From Kumtagia sp963829135 (GTDB taxonomy: Bacteria; Pseudomonadota; Alphaproteobacteria; Rhizobiales; Rhizobiaceae): a DNA stretch of 64,000 bases. Every line of letters begins with the position of its first letter. Positions within the stretch are counted from its first letter, which is position 1. Positions 8,809 through 17,758 of the stretch are shown piece after piece. The stretch lies in NCBI GenBank assembly GCA_963829135.1, contig CAWHHO010000008.1, positions 124,001 to 188,000 on the forward strand, given 5' to 3'. Both the position numbers and the translations under genes were made by a program. The notes beneath the pieces are model-generated. The model ran no database searches. It was not told the DNA's origin and saw nothing but the letters and a program-made list of their open reading frames with translations.

Positions 8809-9496
8809 TTACAATCCATGCACCCACTGCATCCGGGCCGCCAGATCCTCGGCGCCGAAAGCCAGCGATCCCATCACGACCGTCTCCGCCCCTGCAGCGC
8901 GCAGCAGCGGCACCGTGTTTTCGCGAATGCCGCCATCCGCCGCCAGCACGATACGCCTGCCGGACTCCGAGACATGCCGTCCGGCCTCCCGCAACCGGTC
9001 AGTTGCAGCAGGATCGAGGCCCTGCCCCTTCACGCCGATGGCCGTGCCCAGCAGCGTCAGGAAGTCGACGCGATCGAGAAACGGGCGGCTGGCCGCGACC
9101 GGCGTCTCGACGCGCAGCACGATGCCGGAAGCGATGCCCCGATCTGCAATCCGTGCCAGCGCCTCGCCGGCATTGGCGTTTTCGGCATGGACGCTGATCA
9201 GGTCGGCCCCGGCATCGGCGAACTGGTCGACCTGCGAAAGCAGCACGGCATCGGCGACCATCAGGTGAACATGGATAGGCAGCCTGCTGACGCGTCCGCA
9301 TGCGCGCCACCTGGTCCGGGAAGAACAGCAGCGCCGGCGCGAAATGGCCGTCGGCGACATCGATATGCAGTATGTCGGCGTGGCCCTCGATGCGCTCCAG
9401 ATCATCGGCGAGGCGGAGGAGGTCGGCCGACCACATCGAGAACTCGCCCATCAGGCGGTTGCGCGGTAGATCGGCGAGCCAGGTCGGGCTGGGCAT
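8809..9496 (-). pseudogene. Ribulose-phosphate 3-epimerase family protein, one frameshift as sequenced
   Basis: Two overlapping frames make one TIM-barrel epimerase of about 228 residues. The first holds WSADLLRLADDLERIEG and DILHIDVADGHFAPALLFFPDQV; the second continues PIHVHLMVADAV, then VLAADGGIRENTVPLLRAAGAE and VMGSLAF. Metal ligands of this family (His and Asp in HIDVADGHF, His in HVHLMV, Asp in ADGGI) are all visible. One extra base near 9292 breaks the frame. Beside a sugar importer and a ROK kinase it may be a specialised ketose-phosphate 3-epimerase of the AlsE kind rather than the pentose-pathway enzyme; that is inference. Confidence 0.82.
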
Positions 9497-9497
9497 A

Positions 9498-10470
9498 TCA
9501 AAAATCCTTCAGAAAGGTGCTGAGCGCCGCGTGGAAATCGGCAAGATAGGCCGGCTTGTCGACGCCTTTCGGCGTCATCTTCACCAGATGCGCACCTGGA
9601 ACGAGTCGTGCCAACTGTTCTGCCAGCGACAACGGATGGATAGCATCCTTCTCCGTAGCGAGCACCAAGGCCGGCAGCGAAAGGCTCATCAGGTCGGCTT
9701 CGGTGATGCCGGGTCCGTCCGCCGAAATCGATCGCAGCAAGGCGGAGGTTACGGCGATTGGCTCCCGATCGAAGAAGCCGAGAAGCGATGCCAGATTGTC
9801 CGGCGCTTCGCGCGCGAGGCGGGCGTAGGTGGCACTTTCGATGAAGGCTGCCCTCGCACTCCCAATCGGTTCACCGTTTACCCTCACCCCTAACCCCTCC
9901 CCGCAAGGGGGAGGGGGACTTGGTTCGTCATCATTCTCCCTAGGCGCGGATAATTTGTCACCAGTGCCGGGAGAGAACTCCCCCTCCCCCCTGCGGGGAG
10001 GGGTGAGCGGTGGGGGTACGTTGCCAAACCGTGCAAGCAGCTCGCCAACTTCGAGATTCGGGCGCATATTGGCGGGCGCCGCTGCCGTCGCCCAGGCGGG
10101 GCGGGCCAGTATCAAACCGCGCACCAGATCGGGCCGGTACACGGCGAGGCGGCTGGCAATCGCGGCGCCCATCGAAATCCCACCCACTACGACCGGCGCC
10201 AGCGCCAAATGATCGATCAGCCCGACGACATCCTCGGCAAACGTCGCAATGGAAAACACCGAGCCCGCCTGTGATTGCGCCGTGCCCCCGGCACTCCAAT
10301 GTGATGAGCCGAAACCGCGGATCGTCCGGAAAGGCTTCCGCAGTCTGGTGCGCATCTCCACAAAGCCCGTGCTGGAACACTACCGGCAAGCCGCCGCCGC
10401 CGGAATCGTAGGCAGCAAGGGTCAACCCATCGCGTACGAAATCAAACCTGCGAAGACGTTGGAACCTCAT
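9498..10470 (-). pseudogene. Alpha/beta hydrolase, frameshifted as sequenced and carrying an in-frame palindromic repeat
   Basis: The N-terminal part (FQHGLCGDAHQT oxyanion region) and the rest (nucleophile elbow GGISMGAAIASRL, then LPALVLATEKDAIHP) lie in two frames joined by removing one base near 10278. The normal fold is interrupted after ELLARFGN by about 46 residues (PPPLTPPRRGEGEF...) that are encoded by a GC-rich palindromic repeat; the hydrolase resumes at EPIGSARAAFIES. The insertion falls in the cap region, between strands, where extra residues could be tolerated. Family members cleave esters or lactones, so a sugar-lactone step is possible. The gene ends one base before the epimerase start and its ATG overlaps the isomerase stop. 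Confidence 0.75.
9878..10018. repeat. GC-rich palindromic element inside the alpha/beta hydrolase gene
   Basis: Two inverted hairpins (CCCCTCCCC...GGGGGAGGGG near 9893-9915 and CCCCTCCCCCCTGCGGGGAG near 9980-10000) bracket a less conserved centre. Outer ends ACCCTCACCCC and GGGGTGAGCGG are roughly complementary. It is read through in the gene's second frame without a stop. Confidence 0.8.
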
Positions 10471-11289
10471 TGCAGGAGGCCGCGCAGGTAGGAAGCGACG
10501 CCCGCCGCCTCATCCGCATCCAGCCCGTGCGCGACCAGATCGCCGTCGAAGCCGGCGGTGCGCAGGCATTGCAGATAGTGCGGAAAGTCGATGACGCCCT
10601 TGCCGGCGGTCGCGAAGTTTCCGTCCGCCGCCCGGTCCTTGGCGTGCCCCATCACGATCCTGTCGGCGAGGAGGTCTACAGCCTCGGAGACGAGGCGGCG
10701 CTGTTCGCCGATCTCCGCACGCTCGAAAAGATTGGCCGGGTCGAGCACGATTGCCAGCCGCTCGCTCTTCATCTCATCCAGCAGCCGCCGCGCCTTGGCG
10801 GCGTCGGATACGATATTGGCGAGTTCCGGCTCGATGCCCAGGCGCAGGCCGAAGCGCTCGGCGATCGCCACAGCCTTCTCCATCTCGGCCAGCATGTCCC
10901 GCCACGCTTCGGCGGATCCATTGTCGCGATGATGACGCCACTGATCATCGGGGTCACGCGTGCCGGTGCAGAGCGTGATCAGGCTGGTGCCCATCGCTGC
11001 GCAGGCGGAAGCAATCACCTCCAGCTGGCGCAGCCCGTCGCGCCCGGATGGCCGGGTCGGGATGCGCCATGTTGTAGGTGCCGGAAACAGCGCAAAGCCG
11101 GATGCCGGTCTGTCTGGACGCTTCTGCGACAGCGGCGGAAATGGCCGGCGCAATCTCATCGGGCATCGGCGGCAGCCCCGAGCAGGCCATATTGTATTGG
11201 GCCGTCGCGAAGCCCGCCGCCTTCACCTGTGACAGAACGCTTGCGGGATCGGTGCCCGGAAACGTCTTGGCGAAGATGCCGAGGCGCAT
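10467..11289 (-). pseudogene. Sugar phosphate isomerase/epimerase (AP endonuclease 2-like TIM barrel), one frameshift
   Basis: About 273 residues. The N-terminus MRLGIFAKTFPGTDP and the ...CSGLPPMPDEIAP region are in one frame. The rest, LITLCTGTRDPDDQW, LRLGIEPELANIV, AIVLDPANLF and IVMGHAKD, is in another, joined by removing one base near 11040. The Glu, Asp, His and second Glu/Asp metal ligands of this xylose-isomerase-like barrel superfamily are recognisable in IEPE, LDPAN and GHAKD. Members interconvert aldoses/ketoses or keto-inositols. Its ATG overlaps the last base of the Gfo/Idh stop region, indicating translational coupling in the operon. Confidence 0.8.
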
Positions 11290-12366
11290 CAGACTTCTCC
11301 CGACACCTGATCGAGATGTACCGGTTTGCCGGTGCGCACGGACTGCGCGATCGCGACCATGGCACGAACGGAGGCAATGCCGTCATCGATATCGGCGCCG
11401 GTCATCGGCGCACCGTCGAGAATGACCTCTGCAAAGCCCTCCAGCTGGCGGCGGTAGAAATGGCCGTCGGCGCCGAGCACGCGGCGCGAACCGCCTTCGG
11501 CCTCGTGGAAAATGTCGACTTCGCTCGATTTGTAATACCAGGGATTGTAGGTCTTGCCGAGGATCGAGCCGTTCTCGCCATAGATCTGGAAACCTTCATG
11601 CCAGTCCATGCGCACCGCCACGGTCAGGTCGAGGTGGCCGAGCACGCCGTTGGCGAATTCGACATCGACAAACCAGCAGCGCATGCCGCCGCGCTGGCTC
11701 TGGCGCGCATCGACCGCGACGATTTCGCCGGCAAAATAGCGCGCCGTATCGATAAGATGGCTGCCATGCGCCAGCATGTAATAGCGGTCGAGATCGGCCT
11801 TGGGATTGCCCGACGGCTTCCGCGCCGAGGCGCTGGTCACCATCAGCGGCTGCACAGCGTCGGTCATCGGATAGCGATGGGTGGAATCGCAGTACCAAGC
11901 CTTCAGCGCCACCAGCTCGCCCATGCCGTCGTCGATGAAGTCTCGCGCCGCCTGCAGGCCGGGGTCGAAGCGCTTCATATGGCCGACCTGAAGCACCTTG
12001 CCGCTTCTGGCGACGGCCGCCTTGAGCTGTTCGACCGCTTCCACGCTGGTCGCGACCGGCTTTTCGCACAGCACATGTTTGCCGGCTTCCAGCGCCCTTA
12101 TCGCTGCCGGAACGTGGAAGGCATCCGACGTGGCGATGATCACTGCCTCGAGATCGGGATCGGCCAGCATGGCGTCATAGTCGGCGTAGCTCTTTTCGCG
12201 GCGCGTGAGTTGCCGCCATGCGCGCGCGCAGATCGTCGGCGACATCGCAGATGGCGTATAGATCGGCATTGCGCGCTTTGGTGCAGCTTTCGAAATGCGC
12301 AGCCTGCGCGATCGGCCCGCAGCCCAGCACCCCTACGCGCAAACGGCGATCCTGCTTGTTTGGCAA
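11289..12366 (-). pseudogene. Gfo/Idh/MocA family oxidoreductase, one frameshift
   Basis: The first ~55 residues (LRVGVLGCGPIAQAAHFESC, with the GxGxxA-type NAD motif) lie in one frame. The remaining ~300 residues, including HVLCEKPVATS with the family's EKP motif and the substrate-domain part DIDDGIASVRAMVAIAQS, lie in a second. Removing a single base near 12201 joins them. Enzymes of this family oxidise sugars or inositols with NAD(P). It sits upstream of the isomerase gene with one-base overlap, so dehydrogenase and isomerase probably act in sequence on the imported sugar. Confidence 0.82.
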
Positions 12367-12458
12367 AGGGGCCTCCAGATGTAGCGACGACTGCTGTTAG
12401 TAACGACTGTTGCTCTGCATGCACCAGGAGCAAAATCTGGCGCATAGGTTTCTCGCGG

Positions 12459-12587
12459 CGTCATCCTCGGGCTTGTCCCGAGGATCGACCGACCTTTCGG
12501 TTGTTACTGCTTCAGTTACTTTTGGGATGAAGTTGCGATCCTATACTCCATCAACAGCAGATCCTCGGGACAAGCCCGAGGATGACG
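12459..12587. repeat. MITE-like element with 28-bp perfect terminal inverted repeats
   Basis: The arms 12459-12486 and 12560-12587 are exact reverse complements, built on ATCCTCGGGCTTGTCCCGAG, itself a near-palindrome. The 73-base centre has no coding frame. It occupies the gap between the ABC ATPase gene and the Gfo/Idh gene. This word is a familiar intergenic repeat of alphaproteobacteria. Confidence 0.88.
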
Positions 12588-12600
12588 GCGTTTCGCCATC

Positions 12601-13352
12601 TCAACCGCCCACCATCAGCTTGACGACCTCGTCATGGGTGGTCTCGGAGATCTTGCGCTCGCCTGCCGTGACGCCGCGGCGCAGCACGATGATGCGGTCG
12701 GAGACCGCGAAAATGTCCTGCAGATTGTGCGAGATGAAGATCACGCCGCGCCCCTGCGCCTTGAGCTGGTGGATCAGCGAGATGACCTTGCGCTGCTCCG
12801 GCACGCCGAGCGCCGCCGTCGGCTCGTCCATGATCAGGATCTGCGCGTTCCAGTAGACCGCCCGGCCGATCGCCACCGCCTGGCGCTGGCCGCCGGAGAA
12901 ATTGCTGACCGGCGCCTCCATGCGCGAGACATGGAAATCGAGCAGCGCCATGGTCTCGCCGCGCCGCCTCCGCCATCTTCTTGCGGTCGAGCACCGGCAG
13001 GAAGCCGAAGGCCTTGCGCATCGGCTCGCGGCCAAGGAAGATGTTGGCGCCGATCGACAGATTGTCGGCCAGCGCGAGGTCCTGGTAGATCGTCTCGATG
13101 CCCTTGTCGCGCGCCTCCTGCGGCGTCGAGAAGCTGACCGGCTCGCCCGCGCAGCTGGATCTCGCCGGAGGTCGGCCGATAGACGCCCGAGATCGCCTTG
13201 ATCAGCGTCGTCTTGCCGGCGCCGTTGTCGCCGGCCAGCGCCACCACTTCGCCCGGCCGCACAACCATGGAGAAGTCGCTGAGCGCCCGCACCGCGCCGA
13301 AATGCTTGGAGAGGTCGGTGACCTCGAGGAGGGGTTGGGCTTCGTTACTCAT
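12601..13352 (-). pseudogene. Sugar ABC transporter ATP-binding protein (single-domain RbsA-like), two frameshifts
   Basis: About 250 residues spread over three frames. Frame one has ALAGDNGAGKTTLIKAI (Walker A); frame two has AFGFLPVLDRKKMAEAAR; frame three has SNFSGGQRQAVAIGRA (signature), ILIMDEPTAALG (Walker B) and ISHNL (switch His). Removing one base near 13147 and one near 12961 restores continuity. It energises import by the neighbouring permease. Unlike E. coli RbsA, which carries two ATPase domains in one chain, this protein has one and probably works as a homodimer. Its start overlaps the permease stop by 8 bp. Confidence 0.85.
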
Positions 13353-14413
13353 CGACGCGCCCTCCGCTGAACCGGCGCTGCGCCTGGTCGATCAGCACCG
13401 AGATGATGATGACGACGCCGACGCTGATGAACTGCCAGAACGGCTCGACATTGACGAAGACCAGGCCGTACTGGATGACCGCGATGACGAGCGCGCCGGC
13501 GACGGTGCCGAGGATGGTGCCGGAGCCGCCGAACAGGCTGGCGCCGCCGATGACCACCGCCGCGACGCAGTCGAGCAGCAGCGGTTCGCCGGCCTGCGCC
13601 GCACCGGCATTGAAGCGGGCGGAATAGAGCACGCCGGCCAGGCCGGCGCAGCCCGCCGACAGGATATAGAGGCGCAGCAGATGCGCCTTGATGTCGATGC
13701 CGGCGCGCCGCGCCGCCTGCACATTGGCGCCGATCGCGTAATTGTGCTGGCCGAATCGCGTCTGGCTGAGCACGTAGTGCATGATCAGCACGAAGATGGC
13801 GGTGATCATGACGATATACGGCACGCCGAAGATGCGGCCGTTGCCGATCAGCGGCGAAGAAGGAGTTGCTGACCGGTACTGTCGTGCCGCCGGCGAGCAG
13901 GAAGGCGACGCCGCGCGCCACGCCGAACATGCCGAGCGTGCCGATGAAGGGCGGCACCCGCAGGCGCGAGACCAGCAGGCCGTTGATGACGCCGGGCACG
14001 CAGGCGACAAGCACCGCCGACAATGGCACCGACCAGCACCGCGAGCGGCATTCCGGCGGCCCCGGTGGCGGCGTTGATGACATGGGCGGCCACCACGGCG
14101 GCCAGCCCCATGATGAAGCCCATCGACAGGTCGATGCCGCCGGAAATGATGACGAAGGTCTGGCCGATCGCCAGCAGCAGCGGCGCCACGGCGAAGATCG
14201 CGATCGATTGCATATTGAACGGATTGAGGATGAAGGTGCCGCCGAAGTCGATGCCGCGCCCAGACCTCGAAGCCGAGGATCAGAGCGGCAAGGAACAGCC
14301 AGGCGCGCAGGTCGGCGATGCGCTGCACGATCGTCTTTGCCTGGTCGGCGTGGTCGGCCTGCGGCCTGCCATGCGACGTCCGCAGGCGGTGCGCCGGTTG
14401 TGGGTGTTGTCAT
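13345..14413 (-). pseudogene. Sugar ABC transporter permease (RbsC/AraH family), four frameshifts
   Basis: A membrane protein of about 350 residues. Segments in three frames align end to end as an RbsC-type permease: LRAWLFLAALILGFEVWA, then TFVIISGGIDLSMGFIMGL, INGLLVSRLRVPPFIGTLGM, NYAIGANVQAARRAGI and AAVVIGGASLFGGSGTILGT. ISGGIDLS and the GGxSLxGG block are hallmarks of the family. Single-base removals near 14372, 14257, 14020 and 13858 join the pieces. It forms the membrane channel for a mono- or disaccharide importer with the ATPase downstream and the binding protein upstream. Confidence 0.85.
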
Positions 14414-14466
14414 GCGGTCACCTGCTCCGGCGGCCTGAAGTCAGCAAACGGCTAGAAATGGAAGAG

Positions 14467-14499
14467 GCGGCTCCCCGGAACACGGTTCCGGGAAGCCGC
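14467..14499 (-). promoter_or_regulatory. Intra-operon hairpin between binding-protein and permease genes
   Basis: GCGGCT-C-CCCGGAAC pairs with GTTCCGGG-A-AGCCGC around a 3-base loop: a 15-bp stem with one mismatch and no T-run. It lies just after the binding-protein stop. In many importer operons such a stem protects the upstream binding-protein mRNA and lowers downstream expression. Confidence 0.7.
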
Positions 14500-14506
14500 G
14501 TCGAGA

Positions 14507-15508
14507 TCAGTCCGAGTAGATGTACTTGGCGACATTCGGGTCGGCGACATTGGCCTTGTCGATGACCGTGAAGCCGGTGCCGATCGCGATCGGAATCGAC
14601 TGGCCGGTCAGGTGGGCGAAGGCCGAAACCACGCCGTAATAGCCGATCTCGGCCGGATGCTGGGCGATCGCCACGTCGACGAGGCCGGTATTGATGTTGT
14701 CGACGATCGAGGTCGGCGCGTCGAAGGCAACGACCTTGATCGTGCCGGTCTGGCCGGCCTGCTGCACGCCGTTGCGCGGCGCCGAGCGCCGAGAACAGGT
14801 TGGCGCCGAACACGCCCTTCGAGATCGGCATTGCGGGCGAACACCGCCTGCAGCTGGCTCGCCGCCTTGTTGGCGTCGTTGTCGTTGAACTGGGTTTCGA
14901 GAACCGTCGATGCTTCGGCGAACTCTTCGCTTCATCGCCGTCTTGAAGCCTTCCTCGCGCTGGTCGGTCGTCGAGATGCCCGGCTTGACGTTGGAGACGT
15001 AGACCTTGCCCTTCGCCGCCGATCGCGGCGGCGAGCGCGCGTGCCGCCATCTTGCCGCCGAGCACGTTGTCGGAGGCGATGTAGGAGAGCGGGAAGTCGG
15101 CATCGCCGGCGCCGGTCTGGTATTTGCCGTTGCCGATGAAGGTGTCGACGGTGATGACCGGAATGCCGGCATCGTTCGCCTTGCGCAGCGGCTCGACGAG
15201 CTGCGTCTTGTCGGTCGGCGCGATCAGGATGGCCGACGGGCTTGCGCGCGATGACCGCGTCGAGAACCGGAACCTGCGTGACCGGGTTGAAGTCCGGCGC
15301 GCCCTGGAACACCAGCTCGACGCCAAGCGCATCGGCGGCGGCCTGCGCGCCCTTGCGCATGGTGATGTAGAAGGCATCGGTGGTCAGGCCCGGGATCAGC
15401 GCGATGGTGAATTTCTTGTCCTGCGCATTGGCAACGACCGTCTTCAATCCCGACGGCAGCGGCAACACCCGCCAATGCCGAAGCCTTCAATAGTGTACGA
15501 CGCTCCAT
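14507..15508 (-). pseudogene. Sugar ABC transporter periplasmic binding protein (RbsB-like), six frameshifts
   Basis: About 330 residues. The signal MERRTLLKASALAGVAAAVG carries the RR of a Tat-like leader. Then come FTIALIPGLTTDAFYITMRKGAQAAADALG, ILIAPTDKTQLVEPLRKANDAGIPVITVDT, YIASDNVLGGKMAARAL, a central stretch, and VVAFDAPTSIVDNINTGLVDVAIAQHPAEIGYYG at the end, all typical of the periplasmic-binding-protein type 1 (ribose/galactose) fold. Six separate single-base removals (near 15462, 15238, 15012, 14920, 14821 and 14780) restore one frame. The sugar bound is unknown. It is the promoter-proximal gene of the transporter operon. Confidence 0.85.
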
Positions 15509-15603
15509 GGTTTCCTCCCTGATGAGCCTCTGGTAAAATTCAATCTGCTAATCGGCCCTATGATTGGGTCCGAGTCACTCGATCGTCAAGTGCAATTTTT
15601 TTC

Positions 15604-15617
15604 TGAAAGTAATTTCA
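15604..15617. promoter_or_regulatory. Candidate operator upstream of the sugar transporter operon
   Basis: TGAAA-GTAA-TTTCA is a perfect 5+5 inverted repeat about 100 bp upstream of the binding-protein start, in AT-rich DNA of the 273-bp gap before the SorC gene. It may be a SorC-family site, but the divergent promoter carries a different palindrome, so the assignment is weak. Confidence 0.3.
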
Positions 15618-15781
15618 TCGATCAGACGCAATGTCTCTCAGAAGAATTCCCGATGCCGCGATATGCGTCTCGCTTCGGCTCCGCCCCTCTCTCCCTCCAT
15701 CGCTACCATGCCTCGCCCGCTATGTCTGTCAATAGCTTGGTATACGAAAATATAAAAATTGACGCGCGAAAACTTTCTGCT

Positions 15782-16719
15782 TCAAACCCTTTGCGACGCG
15801 GTTACAACCGCCGCTGCCGTGCGTGCGTCGGTAACAAGAGCCGAGATCAGGCCGGCGCGCGCCGCGCCGATGATCGCGGCGGCCTTTTCCTCGCCACTTG
15901 CGACTCCGATGGTCAGCGGGATGCGGCGAAGCTGCTCTACCGAAACGGCGATCATCCGGCCTTCGCCTTCCCAGTCGATCAGCTTTCCCTCCGCGTCAAA
16001 GTAGTGGCGGATGACGTCGCCCGCCGCGGCCGTCAGGGCTTGCTCGCTCGGCGTGGCGGCACTTGCGTCTGGCGAATTCGTCCGGTGCGGCAGGCCGACA
16101 CCGACGACCGCCACATCGATGCGATCCCATAGTGCGACGCTGTCTGCGATGACCGGATCCGCAAGGAACACTTCACGCGACGCGGATGACGGCAGGTATG
16201 GCGCATGGACGAACTGCGCGGTTCCGCCGAGTTTGTCTGCGGCCAGTCTGACGAATTCATTGACCTGGAAATGCGGCGCGTGCTGCTGCATGCCGCCCGT
16301 CGCCGGTACCACCAGCACGCCGGGAATTGTCGGAAGGCCGGACTCGACGACGGCGCGGATGGCCCGGCCCCAACCGACCGCTAATACCGAGCCAGCCTGC
16401 AAACCGGCGTCCAGCAGCAAATCGCCAAGCGCGCCTCCGAGGGCGGCCAGCGCGCCGGCGCGGGCGCCTCGACAACCGCTGCGCGCTTCAGCCCCAGCGC
16501 ATCGACAACAGCGGAGGTCAACGCATCCGGCGAAGCCAGATCGCGGATCTCGATGCGCACGATGCCTTCAGCGCGTGCGCGCTGCAACATTCGCGAAATC
16601 GTAGCCGTCGAAACTCCCAGCCGCTTGGCGATCTCGACCTGGCTCAGATCCGCCTCGTAATGAAGCTTGGCGACTGTATGCAAGGTCGCGCGGGACAGCA
16701 TCTGGTCGGGTGCAGGCAC
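15782..16719 (-). pseudogene. SorC/DeoR-type sugar-binding transcriptional regulator, one frameshift
   Basis: The N-terminal part LSRATLHTVAKLHYEADLSQVEIAKRLGVSTATISRMLQRARAEGIVRIEI is a SorC-family helix-turn-helix. The C-terminal part (SVLAVGWGRAIRAVV, VVPATGGMQQ, DVAVVGVGLP and ALVTDARTAAAVV) is the sugar-binding domain, in another frame. The join near 16455 needs a net change of two bases removed or one added, unlike the single extra bases elsewhere. I favour the GTG start giving VPAPDQMLS because AAAGGA precedes it; ATG at 16701 or 16788 are alternatives. It is divergent from the aldolase gene and probably controls both flanks in response to a phosphorylated sugar. Confidence 0.78.
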
Positions 16720-16737
16720 CAGCTTGAAATTCCTTTC

Positions 16738-16751
16738 TGCAATATCTTGCA
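16738..16751. promoter_or_regulatory. Candidate operator between the SorC regulator and the aldolase
   Basis: TGCAA-TATC-TTGCA is a perfect palindrome in the divergent promoter region, just beyond the preferred SorC start. Its position suits autoregulation and control of the aldolase-kinase operon. Confidence 0.4.
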
Positions 16752-16836
16752 CTAGTATCGAGAAACAAGTTATCACGAAATTCCGCATCGATGGCAATCC
16801 GCCATGATGGCTCCCAGTCTGGAAACGGAACAGATC

Positions 16837-17751
16837 ATGACACGCATGACCACCGCCGAGCTTCGCGGCTACCACCAGATTTGCGGCGAGGACGGCGCCA
16901 TGATGGTGATCGCCTGCGACCAGCGCGGCAGCATGCGCTCGGTTCTCACAAGCGACCCTGAGGAGCAGAAGAAGATCAGCAACGACATGCTCGGCGACAC
17001 CAAGGCCGACATCACCAAATATCTGGCAAGCCAGGCGTCCTGCGTGCTGGTCGACCCGATCTGTGCCGTGCCTCATCTGGTCGACAAGGGCATTATCGGC
17101 CGCGACACGGCGTTGCTGATCGGCCTCGACGCGTCCGGTTGGGACACGTCGCCCGAAGGCTACCGGCTATCCAAGCTGGTGGACGGGATCGACGCGCGGC
17201 GCGTGCGCGAACTTGGCGGTACCGGCGGAAAGATCATGGTGTATCTTCGCTCGGACGTGGCTGACGCCAATACGCACAACATCGCGATCCTCGACCAGGT
17301 GATAGCGGATTTTGCCAAGGAGGATCTTCTGCTCGTCGTCGAATTCCTCACCTACGCGCTGGAGGGCGAAAGCCCTGAAGCCTATAAGGCCAAGACCGCC
17401 GAGCTCATCCAGGGCGGCACGAAAATCTGTCTCGAATGCGGCTCGAAGGTGCTCAAATTGCCCTATCCAGGCTCGGAGGAATCCTGCGCTGCCGTCACCC
17501 GCATGGCCGGCAACGTGCCATGGGCGGTGCTGTCGGCCGGCGTCAATCACGAGACGTTCATCGGCCAGGTGGAGATCGCCATGCGCAACGGCGCGTCCGG
17601 TGTCATCGCCGGCCGCTCGCTGTGGAAGGACTGCATTTCGCTCGACCGGGCCGTGACGCGTCAGCGGCTGGAAACAATTGCGGTGCCGCGCCTGCGCGAG
17701 ATCAAGGCGATGATCGCCCGCTACCGTGCCCCGATGGTCAAGGTCGCCTGA
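16837..17751 (+). CDS. LacD/YihT-type class I aldolase (tagatose-1,6-bisphosphate or sulfofructose-phosphate aldolase family)
   Basis: 304 residues from the ATG giving MTRMTTAEL. The N-terminal VIACDQRGSMRSVL, middle VDPICAVPHLVD, ALLIGLDASGWDTSPEGYR and the C-terminal VLKLPYPGSEESC with the probable Schiff-base Lys, followed by PWAVLSAGV and ASGVIAGRSLW, match the LacD/YihT family of cytoplasmic aldolases. These cleave ketose 1-phosphates or 1,6-bisphosphates to DHAP and an aldehyde. The substrate here is unknown. It is divergent from the SorC regulator and is followed seven bases later by the ROK-fusion kinase, so the two genes are an operon that phosphorylates and cleaves the sugar. Confidence 0.85.
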   Translation: MTRMTTAELRGYHQICGEDGAMMVIACDQRGSMRSVLTSDPEEQKKISNDMLGDTKADITKYLASQASCVLVDPICAVPHLVDKGIIGRDTALLIGLDASGWDTSPEGYRLSKLVDGIDARRVRELGGTGGKIMVYLRSDVADANTHNIAILDQVIADFAKEDLLLVVEFLTYALEGESPEAYKAKTAELIQGGTKICLECGSKVLKLPYPGSEESCAAVTRMAGNVPWAVLSAGVNHETFIGQVEIAMRNGASGVIAGRSLWKDCISLDRAVTRQRLETIAVPRLREIKAMIARYRAPMVKVA

Positions 17752-17758
17752 CCCTCAA

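Noticed and set aside
10470..12530. Long plus-strand frame opposite the isomerase and Gfo/Idh genes
   Set aside because: It is the antisense of genes with clear family motifs; high GC lengthens such shadow frames.
12459..12587. Inverted repeat considered as an insertion sequence
   Set aside because: At 129 bases there is no transposase and no coding frame; it is a non-autonomous repeat at most.
8012..16719. Reading the frameshifted genes as a decayed, lost sugar operon
   Set aside because: Nearly all breaks are +1 and no internal stops occur in the restored frames; conserved catalytic residues are intact, so insertion errors explain the data better.
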